This document shows, in pieces, positions 13,066 to 24,758 of a stretch of 64,000 nucleotides of DNA. Position 1 is the first letter of the stretch; each line of letters begins with the position of its first letter. Below the pieces are notes generated by a model. That model had not been told where the DNA came from and did not search any database. It saw only the letters and a list, made by a program, of their open reading frames with translations. The DNA comes from Antedon bifida (taxonomy: Eukaryota; Echinodermata; Crinoidea; Comatulida; Antedonidae). The translations under genes were made by a program, and so were the position numbers. The stretch lies in the NCBI GenBank assembly GCA_963402885.1, contig OY727102.1:3162001-3226000 (forward strand), given 5' to 3'.

Positions 13066-15584
13066 CCAAGCATTTTGTATTTCTTGTTTGGTATGTTATT
13101 GGATACTGTATTGATATTATGATAGTAAATGCATGGTTATGGTTAATACAGTAGGTTTAACTTTTATTTAGTATATTTCTCATTTGTCAACAATGGGCCT
13201 AGGTCTAAAAATTCATTGGTATTTTGTCTTTAAATTGTATAGTATTATAGAATTTCCCTGTGATATTCCAAACAATCTTTAATTTATCAAACAAGAATAA
13301 ATAGAATTTATAAAATAAATAGTTAACTGAGAATATATATGACAAAATAATGTTAATACTATAAATACAGTATAATAAGTTAGTGGTATTTGTCAACTGC
13401 ATACAAAAAGACCAGTGAACCGTGACACATTCCAACACGCACCTTGATTCAGATTGAATTGCTGGATAAAATTATTACTGTAGGCCTACTTGTATACATA
13501 GGCATTTTTAATACGCTCTTCAAACAGATTTTACCTAGGTTAACTGGTAGCAGGGAAACACTTAGTAGTTCTCACAGTCGTACAGTTTAAGGTAAATTCA
13601 AGGTAAATATTAATATACAACAGCCAACCCTAATCAAAATGATGACTTCATTCAGTATTATGTTTTAAAGAGAACTCTGAAATTAACCATAAAAATATGT
13701 ATAAATAACACGACTTATTATTGATAATAAAAAACATTCAGAATTAAATAAATTGTTTGTGAAGTTGAGAAGCCTTCCGTGATGCCCATCCGTTGAAAGC
13801 ACCAACGAGGAAAGGTTTAACAACAATGACAAGAAGTAATCTTGTTTGGTTATAAAGGTTCTATAGACCTATACTGTGTATGTTCGGGGCCTTCTAAAAA
13901 GTTCATTGATCATAACAAAATAAATTTTGTATGAAGTTCATGAAGTCATCCGTGATACCAATCCGTTGGAATTACCGACGAGGAAAGGTTTAACAATGAC
14001 AAGTGTTCTTGTTTGTTATAAAGGTTCTAGACCTACTATGTATGTTGGGGGCCTCTAACAAAAAAAAGTTGAACACCCAAGTCATTTGGAAACGTTTATG
14101 ATGCAACCAGGGAAGAGTGAAATTATAAGTGAATCATTGATAATACGAAACACTCGATGAAGGTGGAAGAATAATAGGTTTATACCTAAAGAACTTGACA
14201 TAAATATTATGTCAAGGCAATCTTGAGATCCAAACAAAAATTGTAAAGATAATGAAAGTTTTGTAAAATGTCATCATCCATGCCAACTATTTTAATGTTA
14301 CAGAAGTTTCTGTAAAACCTTGTCCATCGAGCGACGATGGCAAACAGTAAGCTTCATAAAATTAGCTATATTTCTTGATTTTCTTACAATTCAGCAACTA
14401 TCGTTTTTTTATTTCATCTGAATCTTTTTGTTTTCAAAATCAATTATGGTGGATTGTACCCAGCCCACTCACAAAACAAAATAAAATATCACATCTTGTG
14501 TTTACTAGGGAAAAAATCTCTATGGACACACTCCCAATTACTTCGCAACCCAATTCTCTATCCACCCCCCCCCCCCCATTTTTTTTTATAAGAAATGTTT
14601 TACAAAAAATAAAGCATTGAAGAAAGTGACCAAGAATGGCTTCTACTTGATAATGTAGCCTCCCCTATATACCACTTTAGTTGAAACGTTTTAGGATGGA
14701 CGCAACTGACACAGAGATCAAAACTGGCTGAAGTGTTTTGTTTTTCACTTGTAATTACTTATATTTACCCATATTTACGTATTATTATATCATTCAAAAA
14801 CAATAAACTTTAATTTCTATGTAATAAATATAATCAGTATCTGATAATTAAAAAAGAATGGATGAATTACCTTATAGAAAATAGTATTTAAATCAAAACA
14901 ATCATTGTTATACCTTAATTGTAACGTTTGTTGTTATTATTGTATATACTCTAGATTAGGTTTAAGTCGACTATCATTATTTTCCAAAAGTATATAGATG
15001 TGATATAGTATCGCATTATAAGAGCGTTTTTAAATGAAATATCGTCAAATTGTAGGCCTATAATTAGTACAATTGTTATAAATCAACATGGTAAAATAAC
15101 TAAATAAAACTAAAAGTAGTCAAGGTGTATAACAGTCACTTTAACGATAAAACTTAGATGCCCCATCACAAATAATGCTGAATCAAACCAATATACGTTA
15201 TCGTTTAGTTTAGATTAAATTGATATTTTTCTCATGTGATTGGCATTTCTGGCTTTAAGCTATTCATTATTAAAATTGAAGTAAGTAAATACATCCATGC
15301 TACCTTATTACCGTTTACAAAAGCTACATGAAGATAGCCTATCCACTACAATGGCAATAAATCTATAAGAAATAGTTTGAAATATTGTAAACGTATACTC
15401 TTTGAATTTGTAACTTCTGCTATGGTTAAGTCATATACATATTTCCACCACTTAAAATCAGGCAACATTATTAACAAAAAGGAAAGGAATAAAACCACAT
15501 TTATCAATGTTGGTATTAATAATCTGATTAGTCAGCTGCTGCTACTTACTAATAACTGAAACTATAGATAGAGAACACTAATAT
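13066..15584. other. Relic region between the two exon 1 copies
   Basis: No intact gene. It holds the PH-exon relics (13745-14070), a segment at about 14520-14760 resembling 19550-19800 upstream of RhoGEF copy A (shared ACACACTCCCAA, AAAGTGACCAAGA), a single diverged unit near 15085-15240 of the approximately 190-bp repeat seen at 23080-24060, and a C11 plus T9 homopolymer run near 14567. This fits a shrunken older duplication unit. Confidence 0.45.
13745..14070 (+). pseudogene. Two degenerate copies of the RhoGEF PH exon
   Basis: Two adjacent segments (about 13755-13865 and 13935-14045) begin with GAAGTTGAGAAGCC or GAAGTTCATGAAGTC and continue with degraded versions of the copy A PH exon (around 20840-20925), including the CATCCGTT, GAGGAAAGGTTT and AATGACAAG positions. 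Each is followed by a similar tail (GGTTCTA...GACCTA...TATGTT). Both contain stops. They look like a tandem-duplicated relic of a third RhoGEF copy. Confidence 0.5.
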
Positions 15585-15842
15585 CGATCATAATGAAAGG
15601 TGGTCGTAATGAAAGGTGATCATAATGAAAGGTGATCATAATGAAAGGTGATCATAATGAAAGGTGATCATAATGAAAGGTGATCATAATAAAAGGTGGT
15701 CATAATGAAAGGTGATCATAACGAAAGATGATCATAATGAAAAGTGATCAAAATCAAAGGTGATCAAAATCAAACTTGATCATAATGAAAGGTGGTCATA
15801 ATGAAAGGTGATCTTAATGAAAGGTGATCAAAATGAAAGATG
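15585..15842. repeat. 16-bp minisatellite next to the orphan exon 1
   Basis: About 16 tandem copies of AATGAAAGGTGATCAT with variants (GGTCAT, GATCAA). It ends 28 bp from the exon 1 donor, which would be inside intron 1. Confidence 0.92.
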
Positions 15843-15869
15843 AACATGAACAACGAATCGTGTACTTAC

Positions 15870-15892
15870 TCACTAGCAGGAATACTCTCCAT
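15870..15892 (-). other. Orphan or alternative first exon (MESIPASE)
   Basis: A 23-nt ATG exon followed by a strong donor (GA|GTAAGT), the same length and phase as exon 1 of genes 1-3. Its flanks match those of gene 2 exon 1 (39893-39915) much better than those of gene 1 exon 1 (12642-12664): the upstream block and the downstream 16-bp minisatellite are nearly the same as gene 2. Splicing to exon 2 of gene 1 at 11853 would preserve phase, so it could serve as an upstream alternative promoter or start of gene 1. It may equally be the relic of a ROCO copy whose body was deleted. Confidence 0.6.
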
Positions 15893-16285
15893 TATTATTG
15901 GCTTCGTAAAATAAGTCAATAAAATAGGATATTAATCTACATTATTTCAATGTAATGTTCTTATAGAGAACCCGCTCCATCGTTAGTGTTGTTGGGGGTA
16001 AAGTCCATGGCAAATTGACATTCAGATTCTATTATCTGATACATTATTCAACAAACAAAGTAGCTTGTGACCCTAACAATGAGTGGCGCATATAATCAAA
16101 TTATTATTCTTTTCAGATCTCAGGTGCATTCTGTATTATAGGGAGTGAGTCCAATAGTACAATAACTGATAAGCACTCGGGTTGAAGTAGTTGTTGAGTA
16201 AAGAATGAAACTGCCATGTTTGTTTGATTAAGAACAGAATATCATACATTGTTATGGATTAGCTGGGTTATTTGAGTTACAGCGA
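15893..16285 (-). promoter_or_regulatory. Conserved block upstream of the orphan exon 1
   Basis: Same block as upstream of the other exon 1 copies (GAACCCGCTCCATCGTTAG at about 15966). It ends where the 46-bp satellite array starts. It is almost identical to the gene 2 block at 39916-40325. Confidence 0.35.
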
Positions 16286-18490
16286 TGTATTTTGCTTACG
16301 CTAACTAATTGGGCTAAGAACATTGTATGAACATAGATTAAATTAAATACGCTAACTAATTGAGCTAAGAACATTGTATGAATATAGATTAAATTAAATA
16401 CGCTAACTAATTGGGTTAAGAACATTGTATGAAGATAGATTAAATACGCTAACTAATTGGGTGAAGAACATTGTATGAACATAGATTAAATACGCTAACT
16501 AATTGGGTTAAGAACATTGTATGAATATAGATTAAATACGCTAACTAATTGGGCTAAGAACATTGTATGAACATAGATTAAATACGCTAACTAATTGGGT
16601 TAAGAACATTGTATGAAGATAGATTATATACGCTAACTAATTGGGTTAAGAACATTGTATGAACATAGATTAAATACGCTAACTAATTGGGTGAAGAACA
16701 TTGTATGAACATAGATTAAATACGCTAACTAATTGGGTGAAGAACATTGTATGAACATAGATTAAATACGCTAACTAATTGGGTGAAGAACATTGTATGA
16801 ACATAGATTAAATACGCTAACTAATTGGGCTAAGAACATTGTATGAACATAGATTAAATTAAATACGCTAACTAATTGGGTTAAGAACATTGTATGAAGA
16901 TAGATTAAATACGCTAACTAATTGGGTTAAGAACATTGTATGAACATAGATTAAATACGCTAACTAATTGGGTGAAGAACATTGTATGAACATAGATTAA
17001 ATACGCTAACTAATTGGGTGAAGAACATTGTATGAACATAGATTAAATACGCTAACTAATTGGGTTAAGAACATTGTATGAACATAGATTAAATACGCTA
17101 ACTAATTGGGTTAAGAACATTGTATGAACATAGATTAAATACGCTAACTAATTGGGTGAAGAACATTGTATGAACATAGATTAAATACGCTAACTAATTG
17201 GGTGAAGAACATTGTATGAACATAGATTAAATACGCTAACTAATTGGGTTAAGAACATTGTATGAACATAGATTAAATACGCTAACTAATTGGGTGAAGA
17301 ACATTGTATGAACATAGATTAAATACGCTAACTAATTGGGTTAAGAACATTGTATGAACATAGATTAAATACGCTAACTAATTGGGTGAAGAACATTGTA
17401 TGAACATAGATTAAATACGCTAACTAATTGGGTTAAGAACATTGTATGAACATAGATTAAATACGCTAACTAATTGGGTGAAGAACATTGTATGAACATA
17501 GATTACAAATTAAATACGCTAAGTGAGTTAAGAACATTGTATGAAGATAGATTAAATACGCTAACTAATTGGGTGAAGAACATTGTATGAACATAGATTA
17601 AATACGCTAACTAATTGGGTTAAGAACATTGTATGAAGATAGATTAAATACGCTAACTAATTGGGTGAAGAACATTGTATGAACATAGATTAAATACGCT
17701 AACTAATTGGGTTAAGAACATTGTATGAACATAGATTAAATTAAATACGCTAAGTGAGTTAAGAACATTGTATGAAGATAGATTAAATACGCTAACTAAT
17801 TGGGTGAAGAACATTGTATGAACATAGATTAAATACGCTAACTAATTGGGCTAAGAACATTGTATGAACATAGATTAAATACGCTAACTAATTGGGTGAA
17901 GAACATTGTATGAACATAGATTAAATACGCTAACTAATTGGGTTAAGAACATTGTATGAACATAGATTAAATACGCTAACTAATTGGGCTAAGAACATTG
18001 TATGAACATAGATTAAATACGCTAACTAATTGGGTGAAGAACATTGTATGAAGATAGATTAAATACGCTAACTAATTGGGTTAAGAACATTGTATGAACA
18101 TAGATTAAATACGCTAACTAATTGGGCTAAGAACATTGTATGAACATAGATTAAATTAAATACGCTAACTAATTGAGCTAAGAACATTGTATGAATATAG
18201 ATTAAATTAAATACGCTAACTAATTGGGTTAAGAACATTGTATGAAGATACATTAAATACGCTAACTAATTGAGCTAAGAACATTGTATGAACATACATT
18301 AAATTAAATATGCTAACTAATTGGGCTAAGAACATTGTATGAACATAGATTAAATTAAATACGCTAATTGAGTTGGGTTAAGAACATTGTATGAACATAG
18401 ATTAAATTAAATATGCTAACTAATTGGGCTAAGAACATTGTATGAACATAGATTAAATTAAATACGCTAACTAATTAGGCTAAGAACATT
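16285..18490. repeat. 46/51-bp satellite array 1
   Basis: About 45-47 tandem units. Each contains AAGAACATTGTATGAA, ATAGATTAAA and ACGCTAACTAATTGGG. Units are 46 bp, or 51 bp where TAAAT is duplicated (ATTAAATTAAATACGC); a few shortened units have AAGTGAGTT. The base after GGG varies (GTT, GTG, GCT). Short units fill the middle and the 51-bp form is enriched at both edges. It lies between the exon 1 upstream block and the FLYWCH ORF. Confidence 0.95.
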
Positions 18491-18791
18491 TTGAAAATAA
18501 GTTAAATTGACGGAGTGGTTGTGTTGGGTTGTCGGCAACAGGTTGACATAATCCAGCCTTTACTACGTCTCTGCTAACAGACTCTTCGTCCACTTCATGG
18601 CTATGTGGAGTAGCCATACTAACAAAAAGTGCGTCCCCTTCACCCATGGTGTGGACCCTTCCAGAACATGTCCTTTTTATACATTTCCAATACTGTTTTC
18701 CGTCTCTTGCCGTGTTATCTTTGGAATGTTGAAACCCTCGGTATATTAAATTAACGCCTCTACCCTTCTTAACAACAGTTGGTCCATCCAT
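18480..18791 (-). CDS. FLYWCH-type zinc-finger protein fragment
   Basis: 103-codon open frame starting MDGPTVVKKGRG. Residues about 10-67 fit the FLYWCH zinc-finger pattern: a basic start with GRG, aromatic IYRGF, DGKQYWKC, a second cysteine (RTCSGR), then HTMGEG and a PHSHE histidine end. FLYWCH modules occur in DNA-binding proteins and at the N-terminus of MULE transposase-like proteins; no transposase domain follows here. The last approximately ten codons run into the 46/51-bp satellite, so the original C-terminus is replaced or spliced away. It may be a first exon of a longer gene or a relic. The corresponding copy at 41290-41561 is broken. Confidence 0.55.
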   Translation of the reverse strand: MDGPTVVKKGRGVNLIYRGFQHSKDNTARDGKQYWKCIKRTCSGRVHTMGEGDALFVSMATPHSHEVDEESVSRDVVKAGLCQPVADNPTQPLRQFNLFSKCS

Positions 18792-19980
18792 TATAAAATA
18801 CGAATTAAGTTTGTCAGCAATGTAATATCAAGTACAGTATATCTTAACCAAATGGTAAGTGTTAGAGAAAACAATCTGTGTTACCCCTTATAAACTAGTT
18901 TGTAGTCACCACTCCCAAATAAGCGCGATTTCCACCACTTAGATTTAGGGGGGAAATTCATGAAAGAAGCCGCCATTCATGATGCGCTTCGCGCTATACA
19001 TAAAGGAAGCGACATTATTATGTAACCGGCCCGCCATTGCCACAAAAGAACAAACGCACACGTAGCATAGGTGTTGGATCTTCAATAGCCATCTACTGTA
19101 TTGTTAAATAATAATGGATTTGCAATTTAACTCCTATGTGGAATGAGATTTATATTAGATGAATGATAATTAAAAAAAAAACAGAGAGCCGAAAAGGATA
19201 AATCTTAAAATTACAATAATTAAAACTTTAATACGATAAAAATGATTAAATACTTTCAATAAACACAGTCCTTAAATAAAACGATCAATATACAAGAATA
19301 AAAATAAAACAAGTAATCAGTATAATAAAATACAGTACATATGGCTTATTTCTATTTATTACATTTTTTTTAACGGACTGAACCATAGTATAGTATAGTA
19401 TGTACGATGTTCAGTTTAATATAAGGTATTTAAAATGTACATAAATATGTTCCAATTGTATTTGTAATTTAGTGTTGTATTAAAAAATAATTATTAATAT
19501 TTCATTGGCGGTGCGCCATAAATTATTACGATCGTTCGACCTTCACCTTCCTGGACACACTCCCAACCACTTTGCAACCCAATTCTATTTCCACATTTTC
19601 TTTTTATAATGCAAAGGCATTTACACAAAGAAATGCTTTACAACAAACCAGCAAGATAAAGCATTGACGAAAGTGACCAAGAGTGGCTACTACTAAGAGT
19701 AGCCTCCCGATTATTATATATACCACGTTAGTTGAGAAGCATTAGTTCTCGAATGTACGCAACCGAAACAGGGATCAAACTTGGCAGAAGTGTATTGTTT
19801 AAAATAAAATATACTCGTTGACTAAATTTATCAAATAAAACAAAACCTAAAATTATATTTATTTGGTATAAACATGTTTTTCACTTTCACTTCAACTGAT
19901 TTCTATTTAACGAGTATTTGAGCACAATCCTCATTATGTTCACTTTATTGTATTGCTTTTATTATAACTTTTGTGTTAAG
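18792..19980. other. Region between FLYWCH ORF and RhoGEF copy A
   Basis: No coding exon found. A GC-richer, CpG-containing patch at about 18940-19070 has AGCCGCCATTCATGATGCGC and CCCGCCATTGCC (YY1-like GCCGCCAT words) and could be a bidirectional promoter; this is inferred. The rest is AT-rich. The same layout recurs at 41562-42745. Confidence 0.35.
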
Positions 19981-22208
19981 AGTCTTCAAGAAGCAATTGA
20001 GAAATATTGTAACCCAGATGAAAAAGTGGTAAGATGGGCTCGTGATCTTGTTCAACATATGAAAGTCATTATCAATGAATGTAAAGAACAAGATAGTAAA
20101 TTGCAAGAGAAAGAACATAAACACGTCTCAAATAATATTCTTCATAAAATGGAGTTTGAAGAAACTGAAGGCGTAACTTTATCTGAGGTAAAGTTGTAGA
20201 AACATCATGTCTTTTTATTTAAACGATATACTTTATAAAGTTATTGTGCTTCCAAATTCATTATTAAAATGATAAATGATGTTATCCATAGGCAGAGAAA
20301 CTTATAAGTAATGAGAGCTGGGTTGAAAGTCAGAATGACATCATAGTGTATTCATGCAAGAAAAAAGGTGGCAAAGACTGGAAGAAGTTAGAATCGAATG
20401 TAAAGTTGGTAACATTCGAACGAGTGATGATGCTTATCAACGAAAAACAATACAAGAAAGACAGAAAAATTTGGTAAGCACACAGAATTAAATTGTACAC
20501 AGTCGCTTAGCAGTTTTAAGGTAGGTCAGGTCTGATGTACGGTAATGTGCAGCTGTGGTTAAATGCAATTCAAATATAGCAAAAGTGGCAAAATTATTAT
20601 AAGTAAAGAAATTTTATCAGCTGGGTCTTCCACTGTTAGGTTGAAGTGGTTGACTAAATTTAGTTATTCGTGTTTTAATTTTGCCATTGGAACGGAATAA
20701 AGTTATGTTTTTATTTGATTTAACTATACAGCAAACACTGTTTTACATTTTATTCAAAGAATAATAAATTATACATAGAAACCATTTCCTATATTTAGTG
20801 TTAAGTATAAGCTCATCGATTGTGCCAACAAGAATTTGGTTGAAGTTGAGAAGCCATCAAGCGAAACATATCCGTTTAAAGTACCAAAGAAGAACGGTTT
20901 GCTAATGAATGTGTTCTTGATTGTTATGCACAAGGATACATGTGAGAGAATGAAGTGTTATATTTGTTGGGAATCTTCGCAAGACAGGTTTGTTGTTTTT
21001 TGTTCATGTACGATAAATACTTATACTAGCAACATTGAAGTCATCTGTAAACGTGTTTGCTGTTAAAACATGTTATTAAAAGTGAATAGATAAATGTCTA
21101 AATGCTACTGAAAACTCTTCGTGATGGAACGGGCCCGATGTCCATGTCTATAGACAATAAACATAGCCTATAGTTTCTTAGCCTCTGGCTTTCAACTTCT
21201 CAGGAAGCCAGATGTCGCTTGACACCAAGCTTCCCCGAAGGTCATCGTCTCTAAAAGTACCGGGAGAATATGCTGATGAATTTATGATAACGTCATGCCA
21301 ATCTGCTTTAGATGTCATTAAAGTATTTGTCACTGATAGACTTTTCAACAATTTTAATATTGCAGAAGTTTCGAATTATCCGGACCCTCTGGTGACGTCA
21401 GGGAACAATATGCGTCATGGAGTAAGCATTCTTCTTAAAGAACCATTCTCAAAATTATAATGTCGTTTAAGTTTGCAGTATATTGAGGATAGTAAGGTAA
21501 ATGATGGTAATGGTTATGTTGACGCCCATAGTTCCGCGTACTAAAGCCTCTCAAACTTATGTTGCAGGTAGACCCAAGTACAAGATTGCTAAACATTTTC
21601 TTGGAAGTGACAGAGGTGAATTGAAAGTGGATGCTGGTGACGAGGTAGAATTGACTGATAAAACATCTGGTACGTATATAATGATGCTTCATTTATCATC
21701 ATATCATAACAGATATAATATAGCCTACAGTAGGGTAACCTAATTATTTCGCATATCACACGAATTGGATATTGGCCTAAAAAGTATTACTTGCTGTGAC
21801 GTTGAATTCTCAGTATGTCGTTTTATTTGTAAAATACATAATTCTGAAACAGTTCGTATATCGTAAAATAAGCATAACAGAAAAATAGGTAGAGTAAGTA
21901 CGACAGCGTAGTCAACGGTGGCATATACTTGAAAGCATAAATATATCGATCAATCGATTGTAATATAATTGACCTAAAATAAAGTAACATATAAGTTTTT
22001 TACTTAATTCTACATTTTTATCATTTCAATAGGTTGGGTACGAGCTGTAAATCTTAAAGACAACAAAGAAGGATGGATTCCAAACGATTGCCTTGGCGAA
22101 TCAATACCCAGTATGTTCACGCGAGGCCTGAACTTAAAACAACGTGTAGGCATAGTAAACGATGGGCATACACATCATTCTGTTATTGTTCGAACAAGAA
22201 AGAAGTAA
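19981..22208 (+). CDS. RhoGEF-like gene, 3' part (end of DH, PH, SH3), copy A
   Basis: Seven exons splice in phase to 354 codons plus stop: 19981-20187, 20292-20473, 20799-20987, 21241-21421, 21479-21506 (28-nt microexon), 21568-21669, 22033-22208. Exon a resembles the last DH helix (HMKVIINE followed by a charged helix). Exons b and c form a PH-like fold (KDWKKLES, KLVTFERVMML, then YKLIDC and VFLIVMHKD). Exons f and g form an SH3 domain (YKIAKHFLG, GELKVDAGDEVEL, GWVRAV, EGWIPNDCLGE). The C-terminus is basic (RTRKK). Known DH-PH-SH3 proteins activate Rho GTPases, but the catalytic core of the DH domain is not encoded upstream in the window. An in-frame ATG at 19918 precedes exon a, but lies in what looks like the intron pyrimidine tract. 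The exon d acceptor (CCCCGAAG|G) was chosen to keep phase. It may be a 5'-truncated duplicate rather than a working gene. Confidence 0.6.
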
Positions 22209-24758
22209 AAAAGGTCCAGCCAATTCCCTTTCTCACTTGACTCTACCACCTTAATTCATATAATAGAAACAAGAATAACACAAATCTACATTTTGGTTAT
22301 GTAGACTCTTACCCTCGCATTATATATCACATCCATTTTAGTCGGTTTTAAAAGGGGTGTTGCTTTGTTTACAAAAAACTACACAAGAAGAAGAACAACA
22401 AAATATTGTGACCGAGACGACTACCTTAAATTGAGTTGACCCACCAATAGAATATTCACTGTATAGATCATTTTATCGTGGATTATCTTAACCCTGAACG
22501 TTGTACGATGTGACAGCATCACGAGTCTCGAATGTACGAATCAGGAACAGAGATAAAACATACATTATATTTGATTTTATTTACTTGGGAAGTGTAAAAC
22601 TGTAGATAACTGATCTATATACTTTAGAAATAATTAATCAACAAACGTATACTATATCCAATTAGTTTTATTATTCAACTATAGGACTGTTGGTATTTAC
22701 CTTAACAGAAGATTAACCTGCTCTGTTTAAAACGTATGCTTTTCATGTTTTAGTATTTCGGTAAATAGTGCTGAATTTAGTAAACTATCATGGCATAGAA
22801 CCATTTTTTACTTATAAATTCCAGTTTATGTATTAAGAAAGAATAGCAGATGAATTGCTGTAGACAGAGAAACACAAACTACTAGTTTAGTCATTGTTAT
22901 ATTAAGTACTGTAAGGTAATCAATATCATTGTACCTTAATTGTAACAGAGAATACATACACACTTTTCCAAAAGTATGCAAACTGTAATGTTAATACATT
23001 ATAATAGTTTTTTTTAATGAAACAAAAATATGGATAACAAGTGTGTATACATTCTAATATATATTTTATTTAAAATGAATATGTTAAAATAACAAGTATA
23101 ATAAAGTAATAAAATATACAAAATTACGGAGGTTTACACACGTTACATTAAACACAAAGCTGATCAATCACTAAATCACAACTAATTTCTAAATCAAACT
23201 AACATATAATGTCAATGATTATACTACATAGGCAAAGGAACATGGCAAAATAACAAATTAAACTGAAAAATATAGTCAAAAAAATAAACTAATTCACCAA
23301 ATATAATGTAGTACGCTTTACCTTAAATGGCCCAACACCGACATGCTGAATCAAACAAAGACATTGTCTTACATTTCAAAATCAAACCAACATATAATTT
23401 CAATGAATATAGGCCTATGCAAAGAAGCATGGTAAAATAACTAATTGAAATGAAAAATATAGTAAAAAACCAATATACCAAAGCATTACCTTTAACGACA
23501 AACATTATATTATCCATCACCAACATTTTGTTTCAAAGCATAGTAATGACATTTTCATACATTTTTTAATCAAACTTACTACTAATATTAATGAATATTA
23601 TATAGTTATGTAAAATGAACATGGAAAAATAACTAATAAAAATAAAACGTATAGTCAAGAAAATAATCTAATAGGTCTATACTACACATAGTATCGCACT
23701 ACCTTTAACAACACATTTTAAATGACCAATTACCAACATGCTGAGCAAGCCAGGTAATTACGTTGTCATACATTTCTAAATAAAACTAACGTAATATCAA
23801 TGTATCGTAATTATAATATTTACGCAAAGGGAACATTGTAAATTAATTAATTGAAATAAAAAAATTAATATATAAACATAACACCGTATTACCTTTAACG
23901 ACAAACCTTAAATACTCGCCACTAAAATGTTGTATCAAACCATAGTAATTTACATTGTAATACATTTCTTAATCAAAGTTACTACTAATATCAATGAATC
24001 GTACAGTATATTTATGCAAAATGAAAATGATTAAATTATAGAATAAATTTACTGTGAAAAGTGTTCTTTGTTACATCAATCTTAGTTGGACCCCAATTCC
24101 CAGTTATAGAGTAAGATCGGTTTCAGGAGAAAGCTGTAGATATTCAGACTTTTTTTTCCTTAACCTTTTTATTACTTGTCCATATTTTGTTTAGTTTTCT
24201 GAAGGCCGCTGCAGAAAGCTTCTTATCCTCTTTGTTCCCAATCAATGAGCCAACTTTCTTTACCTGCCGTCATTCTCGTTCGGACTCTGCTGTCTGTTTC
24301 CTGATGCAGGTGAAGATTGAATTTAGCGAAAAGCCGTTCTATGTCATAGATGCTGCGGTAGTTGATGTCGAGAGATGAAATCAATGTCATCAGGATATAC
24401 TGAGTTGATAGGTGTTGGCATGTTCGAGGTCGGTGACAAATAGCAATGGGCTTAAGCTGTCTCTCTGGGGTGTACCAATATTCCTTGTGAAATTTACTGT
24501 TGAACCTTTGATTATTGGATTTAGACCAGTATACTGAGTAGGAATCGTATCATTTTGACTTCTACATCATGAAACAAAGCAGCCCAGCGGAGCAGTCAGA
24601 AGACTACTCAGCGTAAAGCCAGTAATTCAGCAACCAAGTCATAAGGCTCGATGTATATTCTACACATTATTCTTTAACTAGCCTGATACTAACATATCTG
24701 GTAATACCGACTCTCCTTTTTCCTATTTTTAGGTACCGGTAAACCATGTTGTATTCAC
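22209..24758. other. Intergenic region, RhoGEF copy A to gene 2 end
   Basis: No gene. From about 23080 to 24060 there are four to five diverged tandem units of about 190-200 bp (recurring ACCTTTAACGACAAAC, CCAACAT, AATCAAACTTACTAC, GGAAAAATAACTAA). At 24180-24660 a segment shared with 47040-47470 contains short open stretches that look like a decayed retroelement, not identified. Gene 2 polyadenylation should lie here. Confidence 0.5.

Noticed and set aside
18068..18253. Open frame with a 17-residue repeat (VSVFNLIY)
   Set aside because: It reads the 51-bp satellite units; the 46-bp units break the frame.
16285..18490. CRISPR-like regular repeat array
   Set aside because: The units are contiguous without unique spacers, and the surrounding DNA is eukaryotic with introns.
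24180..24660. Possible reverse-transcriptase remnant on the minus strand (also 47040-47470)
   Set aside because: Short open stretches look vaguely LINE-like, but no catalytic or other diagnostic motif is visible; left as unidentified intergenic sequence.
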